Shown: piece by piece, positions 53,819 to 62,145 of the stretch
Numbering within the stretch: position 1 is the stretch's first letter
How the letters are laid out: each line of letters opens with the position of its first letter
Source: Candidatus Geothrix odensensis
Lineage (GTDB): Bacteria > Acidobacteriota > Holophagae > Holophagales > Holophagaceae
Assembly: GCA_016714685.1 (NCBI GenBank)
Contig: JADKCH010000001.1
Location: 558,001 to 622,000 of the forward strand
Length of the DNA: 64,000 nucleotides
Reading direction: 5' to 3'
Notes under the pieces: generated by a model
The model's database searches: none
What the model was told of the DNA's origin: nothing
What the model saw: only the letters and a program-made list of their open reading frames with translations
Position numbers and translations under genes: made by a program

Positions 53819-55498
53819 ATGGTCGAGCTGGAGCCCCTGTTCGGGGCCAACCACCTGTCCATGGCCTTTGTGGATTCAGCGACGCTCATCCTGGTCTGCT
53901 TCCCCTCCATCTACTTCCTCCTGATCAAGCCCACCCTGCGGGACCTCTTCGCCAAGGCCGAGGCCGAACGGGCGCTGACGGAGGTCCGGGCATCCAACGA
54001 ATTCCTCCGCCAGGATGCCGAGGAACGAACCCGGGTGGAGGCCCTCGAGCGAACCAAGGCCGATGCCCGCATTCAGTTCCAGGCGCGCATCCTGGCGGTG
54101 GTCCAGCAGGCCGTGGTGGCCACGGGCAAGGGTGGCGTCATCCTCTACTGGAACCGCTTCGCCGAGTGGATGTTCGGTTGGACCGAGGAGGAGGTCAAGA
54201 ACCAGACGCTCGCCAAGGTCACCGGTTTCACGTCGGAGGCGGCCCGCACCGGACTGTCGGGCTTCGGGGCGGTCAAGGGCTGGACCGGAGAAGTGAAGGC
54301 GGTCCGCCGGGATGGCACCTCCTTCCCCGCCTACCTGACCTGCTCGACGATCTGGCGCGCCGACGGGTCCGTGGCGGGCTTCGTCTACACGTTCATGGAC
54401 ATCACGGAACGGAAATCCGCGGAGGCCGCGATCCGCGACTCCGAGGAGAAATACAGCACCGTCGTCGAGAACTCGCCCACGGGGATCTTCATCTACCGGA
54501 ACGGGCGGCTGGAGTTCGCCAACCAGCGGTTCTTCCAGATGGTGGGCAGGTCCCAGAACGACCTCGCGGCCATGGATGTGGCCGACCTCATCCACCCGGA
54601 TGACTGGGGCATGGTGCGGGAGATGTGGAGGCGGCGCCTGGCTGGCACCGGGGCCACCCAGGATTACGAGTGCCGCATCCTCCACTCCGGTGGCGAGACC
54701 CGCTGGATCAGCGGCCGGACGGCCCTCATCCGGTACGGAGGGGAGTTCGCCCTGCTCGGGAACATCCAGGACATCACCGAGCGCCACAAGGCCGAACAGG
54801 CCCTCCGGGATTCCCGGGAGACCCTGCACCGCCTTTCCGCCCGGCTCATGTCCGCCCAGGAAAGCGAGCGGCAGCGCGTGGCGCGGGAGCTCCATGACAG
54901 CATCGGACAGTCCCTGAGCGCCGTGAAGTTCATGGTGGAGCGGGCTCTGGAGGAGCAGACCGCCTATGGACCGGACAGCCCACAGAGCAGGAGCCTCCGC
55001 GCCGTGATCCCCGTGATCCAGTCCTCGGTGGAAGAGGTGCGGCGCATCTCCATGGCCCTGAGGCCGACGACCCTCGACGACCTCGGCCTCCTGGCCACCA
55101 TCTCCTGGTTCACTCGGGAATTCCAGCTGACCTATCCCCACATGGAGGTGGAACGCCTGATCGAAATCGAAGAGTTCGAGGTTCCCGAGAGCCTCAAGAC
55201 GAACATCTTCCGGATCATGCAGGAGGCCATGAACAATGCCGCCAAGTACAGCCAGGCCTCCCGGGTCACCGTGGCCCTTCGGCAGGTGCTGGGGGACCTC
55301 CAGCTCGTGGTGGGGGACAATGGCGTGGGCTTCAATCCGGGCGAAGTCCGCCGGCACACTTCCGCCGGGGGGTTCGGGCTCGCCTCCATGCGGGAGCGGG
55401 CCGAGCTGTTTGGCGGATCACTGATTCTCACTTCCTCGCCAGGCGAGGGCACCATGATCATCGCCCGCTGGCCCCTGCCGGATGAGGCTATTTCGTGA
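53819..55498 (+). CDS. Membrane PAS-domain histidine kinase (HisKA_3, NarL-partner type)
   Basis: 559 aa from the first conventional start. Domains: a membrane helix (FVDSATLILVCFPSIYFLLI), two PAS domains (about 85-205 and 210-335, each ending ITERK/ITERH), a HisKA_3 domain with phospho-His in ARELHDSIGQSLSAVK, and a HATPase_c domain (NNAAKYS, VVGDNGVGF, GFGLASM). The frame is open back to 53642 and encodes a further hydrophobic helix (FLIVCAIIVITELTIMV) that straddles the ATG, so the true start is probably upstream, perhaps CTG 53672 with GAGG at 53662-53665. It overlaps its likely partner regulator tail to tail by 11 bp. Confidence 0.9.
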   Translation: MVELEPLFGANHLSMAFVDSATLILVCFPSIYFLLIKPTLRDLFAKAEAERALTEVRASNEFLRQDAEERTRVEALERTKADARIQFQARILAVVQQAVVATGKGGVILYWNRFAEWMFGWTEEEVKNQTLAKVTGFTSEAARTGLSGFGAVKGWTGEVKAVRRDGTSFPAYLTCSTIWRADGSVAGFVYTFMDITERKSAEAAIRDSEEKYSTVVENSPTGIFIYRNGRLEFANQRFFQMVGRSQNDLAAMDVADLIHPDDWGMVREMWRRRLAGTGATQDYECRILHSGGETRWISGRTALIRYGGEFALLGNIQDITERHKAEQALRDSRETLHRLSARLMSAQESERQRVARELHDSIGQSLSAVKFMVERALEEQTAYGPDSPQSRSLRAVIPVIQSSVEEVRRISMALRPTTLDDLGLLATISWFTREFQLTYPHMEVERLIEIEEFEVPESLKTNIFRIMQEAMNNAAKYSQASRVTVALRQVLGDLQLVVGDNGVGFNPGEVRRHTSAGGFGLASMRERAELFGGSLILTSSPGEGTMIIARWPLPDEAIS

Positions 55499-56150
55499 CC
55501 AGGCCCTTCTCGATGGCATAGGCCGTCAAGGCGGACACGGAGTGCAGGTTGAGCCGGTCCATCAGGTTCGCGCGGTGTTTCTCCACAGTCTTCGGGCTGA
55601 TGCAGAGGTACTCAGCGATGTCCTTGGTGCGGTAGCCCTCCGCGATGAGCTTCAGCACCTCCCGCTCTCGGCTGGACAGATCGTCGAAGCCCGGCCGCAG
55701 GGAGATTCCATCCTTGGAGCTGAGGTAGCCCGACACCACCGTGGTGGCAATGGCGGGGCTTAGGTAGCGCTCGCCGTTCAGGACGCTGCGCACGGCCATG
55801 ATGAGCTCGGAAGAGGAGGAGTCCTTGAGCACGTAGCCGTCCGCACCGTTCTGGAGCGCCGTGAAGACATAGTCCTCGGTCTTGTGGACCGTGAGCACCA
55901 GCACCTTGGTGTTCGGGCTCAGCCGCTTGATTTCCTTGAGGGCCTCCAGACCGTTGGAGCGCGGCATGGAGAGATCCAGCAACATCAAGTCGGGCATCAG
56001 CTCCTCGGCGCAGCGGATCGCATCCCGGCCGTCCGTGGCCTCCCCGACCACCTCCAGCTCCGGGCGGGCGGCCAGCAGGGCCTTGAGCCCCTCACGGAGG
56101 ATGGTGTGGTCCTCCGCGATGACCAGCCTGTGTTTCTGCTCCGGAGCCAT
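55488..56150 (-). CDS. NarL/FixJ-family response regulator (LuxR output)
   Basis: 220 aa. The receiver domain has IAEDHTILREGLKALL, phospho-acceptor LMLLDLSMPR and Lys in GYVLKDSS; the LuxR-type helix-turn-helix is LSSREREVLKLIAEGYRTKDIAEYLCISPKTVEKHRANLMDRL. It is convergent with, and overlaps, the HisKA_3 kinase gene, its probable cognate partner. Sixty bp upstream of its start lies a 276-bp inverted-repeat element. Confidence 0.93.
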   Translation of the reverse strand: MAPEQKHRLVIAEDHTILREGLKALLAARPELEVVGEATDGRDAIRCAEELMPDLMLLDLSMPRSNGLEALKEIKRLSPNTKVLVLTVHKTEDYVFTALQNGADGYVLKDSSSSELIMAVRSVLNGERYLSPAIATTVVSGYLSSKDGISLRPGFDDLSSREREVLKLIAEGYRTKDIAEYLCISPKTVEKHRANLMDRLNLHSVSALTAYAIEKGLVTK

Positions 56151-56210
56151 GGCCTCCCTCGGTCCCAGTGAACTTGAGGACCCAGCCTAACGACGATGGG
56201 CCGCGCTTGA

Positions 56211-56486
56211 CTAGGGTCTGTTTTCAAAGTGGATGCGAGCCGCGACGCCGTCCAGCCGCGCTCATGGCAAGACGGGGGCCGAAGGGCGATGCGGGACATC
56301 GTTCGAGGCCGCCAACGCAGCCAGGGGTGCGGCTGGGCGACGTCCCGGAGGGCAAGGGGCGGCGCCCGGCGCGATGCTGCGTCAAGCTCCTCGTCGATAG
56401 TGCCGCTATCGCCTTCGTCGCTTTCCTTGCCTCGCTTGGGCGGCGCCCCTTGCGCGGCCACACCCCACTTTGAAAACAGACCCTAG
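56211..56486 (-). mobile_element. 276-bp element with 20-bp perfect inverted ends (copy 2)
   Basis: The ends 56211-56230 and 56467-56486 are perfect inverted repeats that begin with CTAG. Relative to the element at 40542-40818 it is reversed, and internal landmarks fall at the same offsets from the end: CGATAG/CTATCG stem (56395-56411, offset 75), ACGCAGC/GCTGCGT helix (56315-56321 with 56376-56382, offsets about 104 and 165) and CATCG/CGATG hairpin (56287-56301, offset 185). No transposase is encoded. Confidence 0.9.
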
Positions 56487-56644
56487 GGCCTTTCGGGTTC
56501 GTGACCAAAGGGTTCCACCTGGGCCGGCCAGGCGCAGGCGCTGATGGCCGCGACTTCAGCCCTACCCAGGGCCGGGCCCCCTGGCCTCGGAACTGGCCTC
56601 TAGGTGGATCCTGGAGATCGGATGCTGAGCCCGCCCTTGAAATC
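56487..56644. other. Short intergenic gap
   Basis: 158 bp between the inverted-repeat element and the 3' end of the phosphatase gene. No gene or clear signal was seen. Confidence 0.4.
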
Positions 56645-57151
56645 CTAGGCCCGGCCCTTGCTGGCGATGTAGCCGCGCACGGCCGCCTCGGTCTCAGGCA
56701 GTTGCAGCCCCGCCAGCTTGGCGATCCGCAGCGCCTCTTCCACTGGCATGCCCTTGTCGAGCACCAGCCAGGGGCAGATCGCGGCTGCGGCCCGGTTCCC
56801 GTTGCTGCAGTGCAGCAGCACCTTGGCGCCCCTTGGCAGATCCCGGAGGATGGACCTGAGGAAGTCGAAGTCCCCGGCGGGGGGCGCCTTGCTGAGAGCG
56901 TAGCGCAGGTACTGGACGCCCATTTCCTGCATGCGGACCGACTCGGATTCGCAGTTCAGGTTGGCTTCCCCATCCCGGCGCAGGTCGATCACGTGGGTGA
57001 TGTGCTGTTTCTTGATGGCGGCGCAGGTTCCCTCATCAGGGAAACCACGCAGGACGAATACCCCGGGCCGCACCTCCGTGGCACCCGGGATGGCCGGGTC
57101 CTGGGCCTGGAGCACCAGGGCCGGCAGCAGGAGGAACAGAGTCCGTGACAT
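56645..57151 (-). CDS. Exported phosphatase-like protein with CX4R site (DUF442/DSP-like)
   Basis: 168 aa with a signal peptide (LFLLLPALVLQAQ). The fold-specific region THVIDLRRDGEAN and the P-loop VLLHCSNGNRAAAA resemble dual-specificity/beta-lactamase-hydrolase-like phosphatases. The active site here is Cys-x-x-Gly-x-Arg (CX4R), as in DUF442-type proteins, rather than the CX5R of classic tyrosine phosphatases. GGAGGG precedes ATG 57151 and overlaps a leader hairpin. The substrate is unknown. Confidence 0.78.
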   Translation of the reverse strand: MSRTLFLLLPALVLQAQDPAIPGATEVRPGVFVLRGFPDEGTCAAIKKQHITHVIDLRRDGEANLNCESESVRMQEMGVQYLRYALSKAPPAGDFDFLRSILRDLPRGAKVLLHCSNGNRAAAAICPWLVLDKGMPVEEALRIAKLAGLQLPETEAAVRGYIASKGRA

Positions 57152-57158
57152 GGAACCC

Positions 57159-57196
57159 TCCGCGACATCGCCTGGCTCGCCAGGCTGGTTCGCGGA
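57159..57196 (-). promoter_or_regulatory. Leader hairpin overlapping the ribosome binding site of the phosphatase gene
   Basis: Outer arms TCCGCGA (57159-57165) / TCGCGGA (57190-57196) and inner arms GCCTGG (57170-57175) / CCAGGC (57180-57185) enclose a CTCG loop. On the minus strand the 3' outer arm TCGCGGA runs into GGG, so part of the GGAGGG ribosome site is in the stem, 7 nt before the ATG. Confidence 0.5.
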
Positions 57197-57293
57197 GACC
57201 ACCGAGGGGACCGCAGGCGGGAACCCTGGTCCCAACGGGCGGGTCTCCACACTTCCAATGTAGGCCTTTGGGTCAGCTATTCAATGGCCCGGC

Positions 57294-58664
57294 CTATACA
57301 GTCCTGGAAAAAGGCGTCTTGGCGCTGAGCTTGGCCAGGTAGGCGTCGAAGGGCTGCACCAGGTTGCGCACGAAGCGCCGGCCCAGGTGGGTGATGAAGA
57401 TGCCCTCGGGGCGGACCTCCACGGTGCCCTGGGGGACTTCCTCCAGGAGCTGCGTGACCGCATCAGCGAAGAGGACGGGGCCGTCCACGCCGAACTTCTC
57501 CCGCAGCTCCGACCAGCGCAACTCGAAGTGCCCCATGAGGTGGTGAATCACCCAGCGGCGCAGCTCATCGTCCTCGGAGAGGCGGTGCCCCTTGTGGATG
57601 GCCAGGTGGCCATCCCGGATGCTGTGTTCCCACTTGGAGAGGATCTTCTCGTTCTGCGCGTAGACGCCCGCCACGTTGGAGATGGCGCTCGGCCCGAAGC
57701 CCAGCAGGTCCGAACCCGCCTTTACCGCGTAGCCCATGAAGTTGCGGATGAGCTTCCCCTCCTGCACGGCCTTGGCCATGGGATCGTCCGGATGGGCGAA
57801 GTGGTCCATGCCGATGGCCACGTAGCCGGACTTCTCCAGGATGTCCGAGGCCATCAGCAGCAGGTCCAGGCGCAGGTCCGGCGAGGGCAGCGTCTCCGCG
57901 GGGATGCTGCGCTGGAAGGGCATGATGCTGGGCAGGTAGGCGAAGCCGTAGATGGCCATGCGGTCCGGCGACAGCTCCAGGGTGGCCTCCAGGGTGCGGC
58001 GGAATGTGTCCATGGTCTGGCCCGGCAGGCCGTAGACCAGGTCCAGGTTCACGCCCTCGAAACCCAGCTCGCGACACTGTTTCATGGCCGTAAGGGTGTG
58101 CTCCCAGGTCTGGCCACGGGTGATGAGGGCCTGCACGCCTTCATCCAGATCCTGCACGCCGAAGGAGACGCGGTTGAAGCCCAGCTCGCGCAGGGCCGGC
58201 AGCTGATCCGACTCCAGGAAGGTGGGGTCCACTTCGATGGCGATCTCGGCGCCCGGCAGGAACTCGAAGCGATCCTTGAAGAGCTGGAAGGTGCGCTTGA
58301 GGTCCGCCGCGTTCAGGTAGGTGGGCGTGCCGCCGCCCCAGTGCAGCTGCAGGGCCTGGCGGCGGTCCTTCAGGTGGGAGCAGACCAGGTCCAGCTCCTT
58401 CGTCACCGCCTCCAGGTAGGCCTCCACGGGATCGTACTGGGGGCTCACCACCACGTTGCAGCCGCAGTAGGCGCAGCGGCGGGGACAGAAGGGGATGTGC
58501 AGGTAGAGCGACAGGGCCTCGTCCTTGCGGACATCGGCACGATCCAGGGCCGCGAGGACCTCGGGCTCCGGGAAGTCGTCGCTCCAGGCCGGCGGCATGG
58601 GATAACCCGTGTAGCGGGGGCCCGGGCGGTCGTAGCGACGGATGAGCTCGGCGAGCTGGTTCAT
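57294..58664 (-). CDS. hemN: Oxygen-independent coproporphyrinogen III oxidase HemN
   Basis: 456-aa radical SAM enzyme that converts coproporphyrinogen III to protoporphyrinogen IX without oxygen. The cluster motif is CPRRCAYCGC (CX3CX2CXC, as in true HemN), followed by LHWGGGTPTYL and FGVQDLDEGVQ. Its start overlaps the hemE stop (ATGA). It is the last gene of the heme operon. HemN rather than HemW is supported by the length, the N-terminal YDRPGPRYTGYP and the extra Cys. Confidence 0.95.
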   Translation of the reverse strand: MNQLAELIRRYDRPGPRYTGYPMPPAWSDDFPEPEVLAALDRADVRKDEALSLYLHIPFCPRRCAYCGCNVVVSPQYDPVEAYLEAVTKELDLVCSHLKDRRQALQLHWGGGTPTYLNAADLKRTFQLFKDRFEFLPGAEIAIEVDPTFLESDQLPALRELGFNRVSFGVQDLDEGVQALITRGQTWEHTLTAMKQCRELGFEGVNLDLVYGLPGQTMDTFRRTLEATLELSPDRMAIYGFAYLPSIMPFQRSIPAETLPSPDLRLDLLLMASDILEKSGYVAIGMDHFAHPDDPMAKAVQEGKLIRNFMGYAVKAGSDLLGFGPSAISNVAGVYAQNEKILSKWEHSIRDGHLAIHKGHRLSEDDELRRWVIHHLMGHFELRWSELREKFGVDGPVLFADAVTQLLEEVPQGTVEVRPEGIFITHLGRRFVRNLVQPFDAYLAKLSAKTPFSRTV

Positions 58665-59647
58665 GCCTTCACCTCATCAAGCACGGCCCCCACCACGGCG
58701 GGGTCGGTCTCAGGCGTCAGTCCGTGGCCGAGGTTGAAGATGTGGGGGTGGCCCTTCATGGCATCCACGATGGCGCGGGCCTTACGGGTGGCGGTTTCCT
58801 TGCCGGCCAGCAGCGCGACGGGATCCAGGTTGCCCTGCAGCACCATCTTCGGGAAGCGGCGCCGGGCCTCGCTGATGGGCACCTGCCAGGGCACGGCCAG
58901 CCCCTGGCAGGGCAGATCGTTCAGGGAATCCGGAAGGTAGCCCGTGCGGGCGAAGAACAGGGTGGGCGCCGCTGTCACCTGGGAGAGCGTGCGCTTGACG
59001 GAAGGAAGCGCGAAGGTCGCGTAGTCGTCGGCATCCAGCTCGCCGGCCCAAGTGTCGAAGAGCTGCACGCCCTGGGCCCCGGCCTCGATGTGCAGGTTGA
59101 GCAGGCGGGCGGCGGCGTCCGCCAGCTTGTCCATCCACTTCTGCGCCAGCACCGGGTTCTGGTGAATGAAGGCCTTGGCCTTCGCCCAGCTCTTGCTCCC
59201 CTTCCCTTCGATGCCGTAGGCCAGCAGGGTCCAGGGGGCGCCCGCAAAACCGAGCATCGTGACCTTGGGCGGCAGGGCCGCCTTCACCTTCTTGATGGCA
59301 TTGCAGACCGGCTCGAACACCTTCTCGTCCAGGGGACGGTTGATGTCGATCTGGTCCAGCGTCTTGCCGATGCGGGGGCCGCCTTCGGGAATGGTGACTT
59401 CGCAGCCCAGCGCGTCCAGGATCACCAGGATGTCGCTGAAGATGATGGCGCCATCGATCTGGGGGAAGCGGCGGATGGGCTGCAGCGTCACTTCCGCCGC
59501 CAGATCCGAGTCATTGAGCAGCTGCTCGAAGGTGACCTTGGCCCGCACCTCGCGGTATTCCGGCAGGAAGCGGCCAGCCTGGCGCATGAACCAGACCGGG
59601 GGCTTGTCGAGGGTTTCGCCGTTCAATACTCGAAGGAGAGGCTGCAT
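58661..59647 (-). CDS. hemE: Uroporphyrinogen decarboxylase HemE
   Basis: 328 aa. It removes four carboxyls from uroporphyrinogen III to give coproporphyrinogen III. The N-terminal signature PPVWFMRQAGRFLPEYR is complete; GFAGAPWTLL and FNLGHGLTPETDP are also present. GGAG 6 nt before ATG 59647 supports the start. It overlaps hemN downstream and is separated from hemL by a 138-bp gap with an inverted repeat. Confidence 0.97.
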   Translation of the reverse strand: MQPLLRVLNGETLDKPPVWFMRQAGRFLPEYREVRAKVTFEQLLNDSDLAAEVTLQPIRRFPQIDGAIIFSDILVILDALGCEVTIPEGGPRIGKTLDQIDINRPLDEKVFEPVCNAIKKVKAALPPKVTMLGFAGAPWTLLAYGIEGKGSKSWAKAKAFIHQNPVLAQKWMDKLADAAARLLNLHIEAGAQGVQLFDTWAGELDADDYATFALPSVKRTLSQVTAAPTLFFARTGYLPDSLNDLPCQGLAVPWQVPISEARRRFPKMVLQGNLDPVALLAGKETATRKARAIVDAMKGHPHIFNLGHGLTPETDPAVVGAVLDEVKA

Positions 59648-59675
59648 GAAAACTCCAACATCAAAAAGCAAGGGG

Positions 59676-59768
59676 TCCACAGATTCCACAGATTAGAGAT
59701 GCAAGTGGACAACAGCGCAGTGGGGATTTCAGCAGTGGAATCTGTGTGAATCTGTGAAATCTGTGGAT
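59676..59768. repeat. CCACAGATT-type inverted repeat between hemL and hemE
   Basis: Left arm CCACAGATTCCACAGATT (59677-59694) pairs, with one mismatch, with the right end AATCTGTGAAATCTGTGG; an extra AATCTGTGTG precedes the right arm. It shares both arms and the central GATTTCAGCAGT with the repeat at 61064-61157. No T-run follows. Confidence 0.85.
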
Positions 59769-59785
59769 AAAGGTCTTCGAAAAGA

Positions 59786-61042
59786 TCAGGCGAAGTCCTT
59801 GGCCACGGCGGCCACGGCCTGCTTGAAGTGGGCCAGTTCGGGCTCGCCATGGGCGGCACCCAGGAAGGCCACTTCGTAGCCGCTGGGCGGCAGGTAGACG
59901 CCCTGGCCCAGCAGAGCCTTGTGCAGGCGGTTGAAGGTGCCGATGGCCTCGCCCTTCACCGCGTCGCTGCGGCGGACGCCATCCTGGAACAGCGGCCAGA
60001 GCAGGCTGCCGTAGCGGGGGCAGCGGAGGCCGGGAATGGTCTCGAAGGCCGCGGCCCATTTCGCGGCGTTGGCTTCCAGACCCGCATAGAAGGCCGGGGT
60101 GAGCTTCTCCATGGTGGCGAGGCCCGCGGCCATGGCGACGGGATTGCCGGAGAGCGTGCCTGCCTGGTAGACCGGGCCGTCGGGGGCCACGACGCCCATG
60201 ATGTCCCTGCGCCCGCCGTAGAGGCCCACGGGCATGCCGCCGCCGATGATCTTGCCGTAGGTGCCCAGGTCCGGCGTGATGCCGAGGCGCTCCGCCGCCC
60301 CGCCAGGAGCCACGCGGAAACCGCTGATGACCTCGTCAAAGATCAAGATGACGCCATGCTTGGTGCAGAGCTCGCGCAGGCGCTGGAGGAACTCGGGGCG
60401 CTGCAGCAGCAGGCCATTGTTGGCGGGGATGGGCTCGATGATGGCCGCGGCGAGCTCGTTCCCGGTCTCGGCGAAGGTGCGCTCCAGGGTCTCCAGGTCG
60501 TCAAGGGTGACCACCGAGGTCAGCTCGGCGATGGCCTTGGGCACGCCCGCGCTGGTGGGGGCGCCGAAGGTGACGAGGCCGGAGCCGGCCTTCACCAGCA
60601 GGCCGTCGCTGTGGCCGTGGTAGCAACCCTCGAACTTGAGGATGCGCTCCCGGCCCGTGAAGCCGCGCGCCGCGCGCAGGGCCGACATGACGGCTTCCGT
60701 GCCCGAGGACACGAAGCGCATCTTTTCGATGAAGGGCACCATCTCCTTGATCTTGCGGGCCAGGGAAAGCTCGCGGCGGCTGGGGGCGCCGAAGGTGAGG
60801 CCTTCGTGCATGGCCTCGTTGACGGCCTCCAGAATGTCGGGATGGGCGTGGCCCAGGATCAGCGGGCCCCAGGACATGCAGAGGTCCAGGAAGCGCTGGC
60901 CGTCCTCGTCCTCGAACCAGGCGCCTGATGCCTTCTTGAAGAACTTGGGCGTGCCGCCCACGGCGCGAAAGGCGCGAACGGGGGAGGAGACGCCGCCGGG
61001 AAAGTGGGTCAGGGCTTCTTGGAACAGGGTTTCGTTGCTCAT
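59786..61042 (-). CDS. hemL: Glutamate-1-semialdehyde 2,1-aminomutase HemL
   Basis: 418-aa PLP enzyme that forms 5-aminolevulinate in the C5 pathway. PLP-binding features: FDEVISGFR and the lysine in TYGKIIGGGMPVG; GTLSGNPVAMAAG is also conserved. Its presence means ALA is made from glutamyl-tRNA rather than glycine. Inverted repeats flank it on both sides. Confidence 0.97.
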   Translation of the reverse strand: MSNETLFQEALTHFPGGVSSPVRAFRAVGGTPKFFKKASGAWFEDEDGQRFLDLCMSWGPLILGHAHPDILEAVNEAMHEGLTFGAPSRRELSLARKIKEMVPFIEKMRFVSSGTEAVMSALRAARGFTGRERILKFEGCYHGHSDGLLVKAGSGLVTFGAPTSAGVPKAIAELTSVVTLDDLETLERTFAETGNELAAAIIEPIPANNGLLLQRPEFLQRLRELCTKHGVILIFDEVISGFRVAPGGAAERLGITPDLGTYGKIIGGGMPVGLYGGRRDIMGVVAPDGPVYQAGTLSGNPVAMAAGLATMEKLTPAFYAGLEANAAKWAAAFETIPGLRCPRYGSLLWPLFQDGVRRSDAVKGEAIGTFNRLHKALLGQGVYLPPSGYEVAFLGAAHGEPELAHFKQAVAAVAKDFA

Positions 61043-61063
61043 GAAAACCTCAAAAGAATTGGG

Positions 61064-61157
61064 TCCACAGATTTCACAGATTAGAAGAGCAAAGGAACGA
61101 ATGAGACATCGGCGATTTCAGCAGTTCAATCTGTGTGAATCTGTGAAATCTGTGGAT
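61064..61157. repeat. CCACAGATT-type inverted repeat between hemB and hemL
   Basis: Left arm CCACAGATTTCACAGATT (61066-61083) is a perfect complement of the right end AATCTGTGAAATCTGTGG. An extra AATCTGTGTG unit lies before the right arm. It is the second copy of the element at 59676-59768; the middle sections differ except for GATTTCAGCAGT. Confidence 0.88.
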
Positions 61158-61167
61158 GACTTCTTTT

Positions 61168-62145
61168 CTATGAAATCCAACCCTTTTCCACGGCCTCGCG
61201 GCCAGCATAGGTGACGATCATGTCGGCGCCGGCGCGCCGGATGGCGATGAGGTGCTCGTACATCAGCTGGTCGCCGTTCACCCAGCCCAGGCGGTCGGCG
61301 GCCTTCACGCTGCTGAACTCGCTAGATACGTGGTAGGCGCAGATGGGCGCCAGCTGGGCTTCGCGGAGGCGCCAGATGAGGTCCAGGTTCGGCAGGGCCG
61401 GCTTGACCATGAGCATGTCCGCGCCCTCGTCCACGTCGAGCAGCGCGTCGTTCAGACCCTCCCGGGCGTTGCGGGGATCCATCTGGTAGCTGCGACGGTC
61501 GCCGAACTTGGGGCTGCTGTCGGCGGCGTCGCGGAAGGGCCCGTAGTAGGCGCCCGCATGCTTGATGGCATAGCTGAGGATGCTGGTCTGGGTGTAGCCG
61601 TTCTCGTCCAGCAGCTCGCGGATGGCGGCCACGCGGCCGTCCATCATGTCGCTGGGGGCGGCCACATCGGCTCCGGCCTCGGCGTGGCGCAGGGCCATCT
61701 CCGCGAGGATGGGCAGAGTCTCGTCGTTGCGGACCACGCCGTCCTCGTCCACCACGCCGCAGTGGCCGTGGCTGGTGCAACCGCAGAGGCAGACATCCGT
61801 CATGACGATCAGGTCGGAGCCGAAGGCCTGCTTGAGGGCCTTCACGGCCACGGGGATGACCCCAGTGTGATCGCAGGCATAGCGGCCGTCGGGGCTCTTG
61901 GAGTCCGCATCCGGCACCCCGAAGAGCAGCACGCTGGCGAGGCCCTTCTTCAGGTCCAGCTCCACCTGGCGGACCGTGTCCTCCACGCCGGCCCGCACGA
62001 TGCCGGGCAGGCTGGCGATCTCGCTGCTGCCGGGGTGGGGCTGCACGAAGTGGGGCTGGATGAGATGTCGAGGCCGGAGGTCGGTTTCGGCCACCAGGTT
62101 GCGCATGGCGGCGCTGGTGCGGAGGCGGCGGGAGCGGTTCAGCAT
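61168..62145 (-). CDS. hemB: Delta-aminolevulinic acid dehydratase (porphobilinogen synthase) HemB
   Basis: 325 aa. Joins two ALA molecules into porphobilinogen. The zinc-binding cysteines lie in DVCLCGCTSHGHCG, indicating the zinc-dependent type. Catalytic lysines are in YAIKHAGAYYGPFRDA and MLMVKPALP. It overlaps hemD by 7 bp. Confidence 0.97.
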   Translation of the reverse strand: MLNRSRRLRTSAAMRNLVAETDLRPRHLIQPHFVQPHPGSSEIASLPGIVRAGVEDTVRQVELDLKKGLASVLLFGVPDADSKSPDGRYACDHTGVIPVAVKALKQAFGSDLIVMTDVCLCGCTSHGHCGVVDEDGVVRNDETLPILAEMALRHAEAGADVAAPSDMMDGRVAAIRELLDENGYTQTSILSYAIKHAGAYYGPFRDAADSSPKFGDRRSYQMDPRNAREGLNDALLDVDEGADMLMVKPALPNLDLIWRLREAQLAPICAYHVSSEFSSVKAADRLGWVNGDQLMYEHLIAIRRAGADMIVTYAGREAVEKGWIS

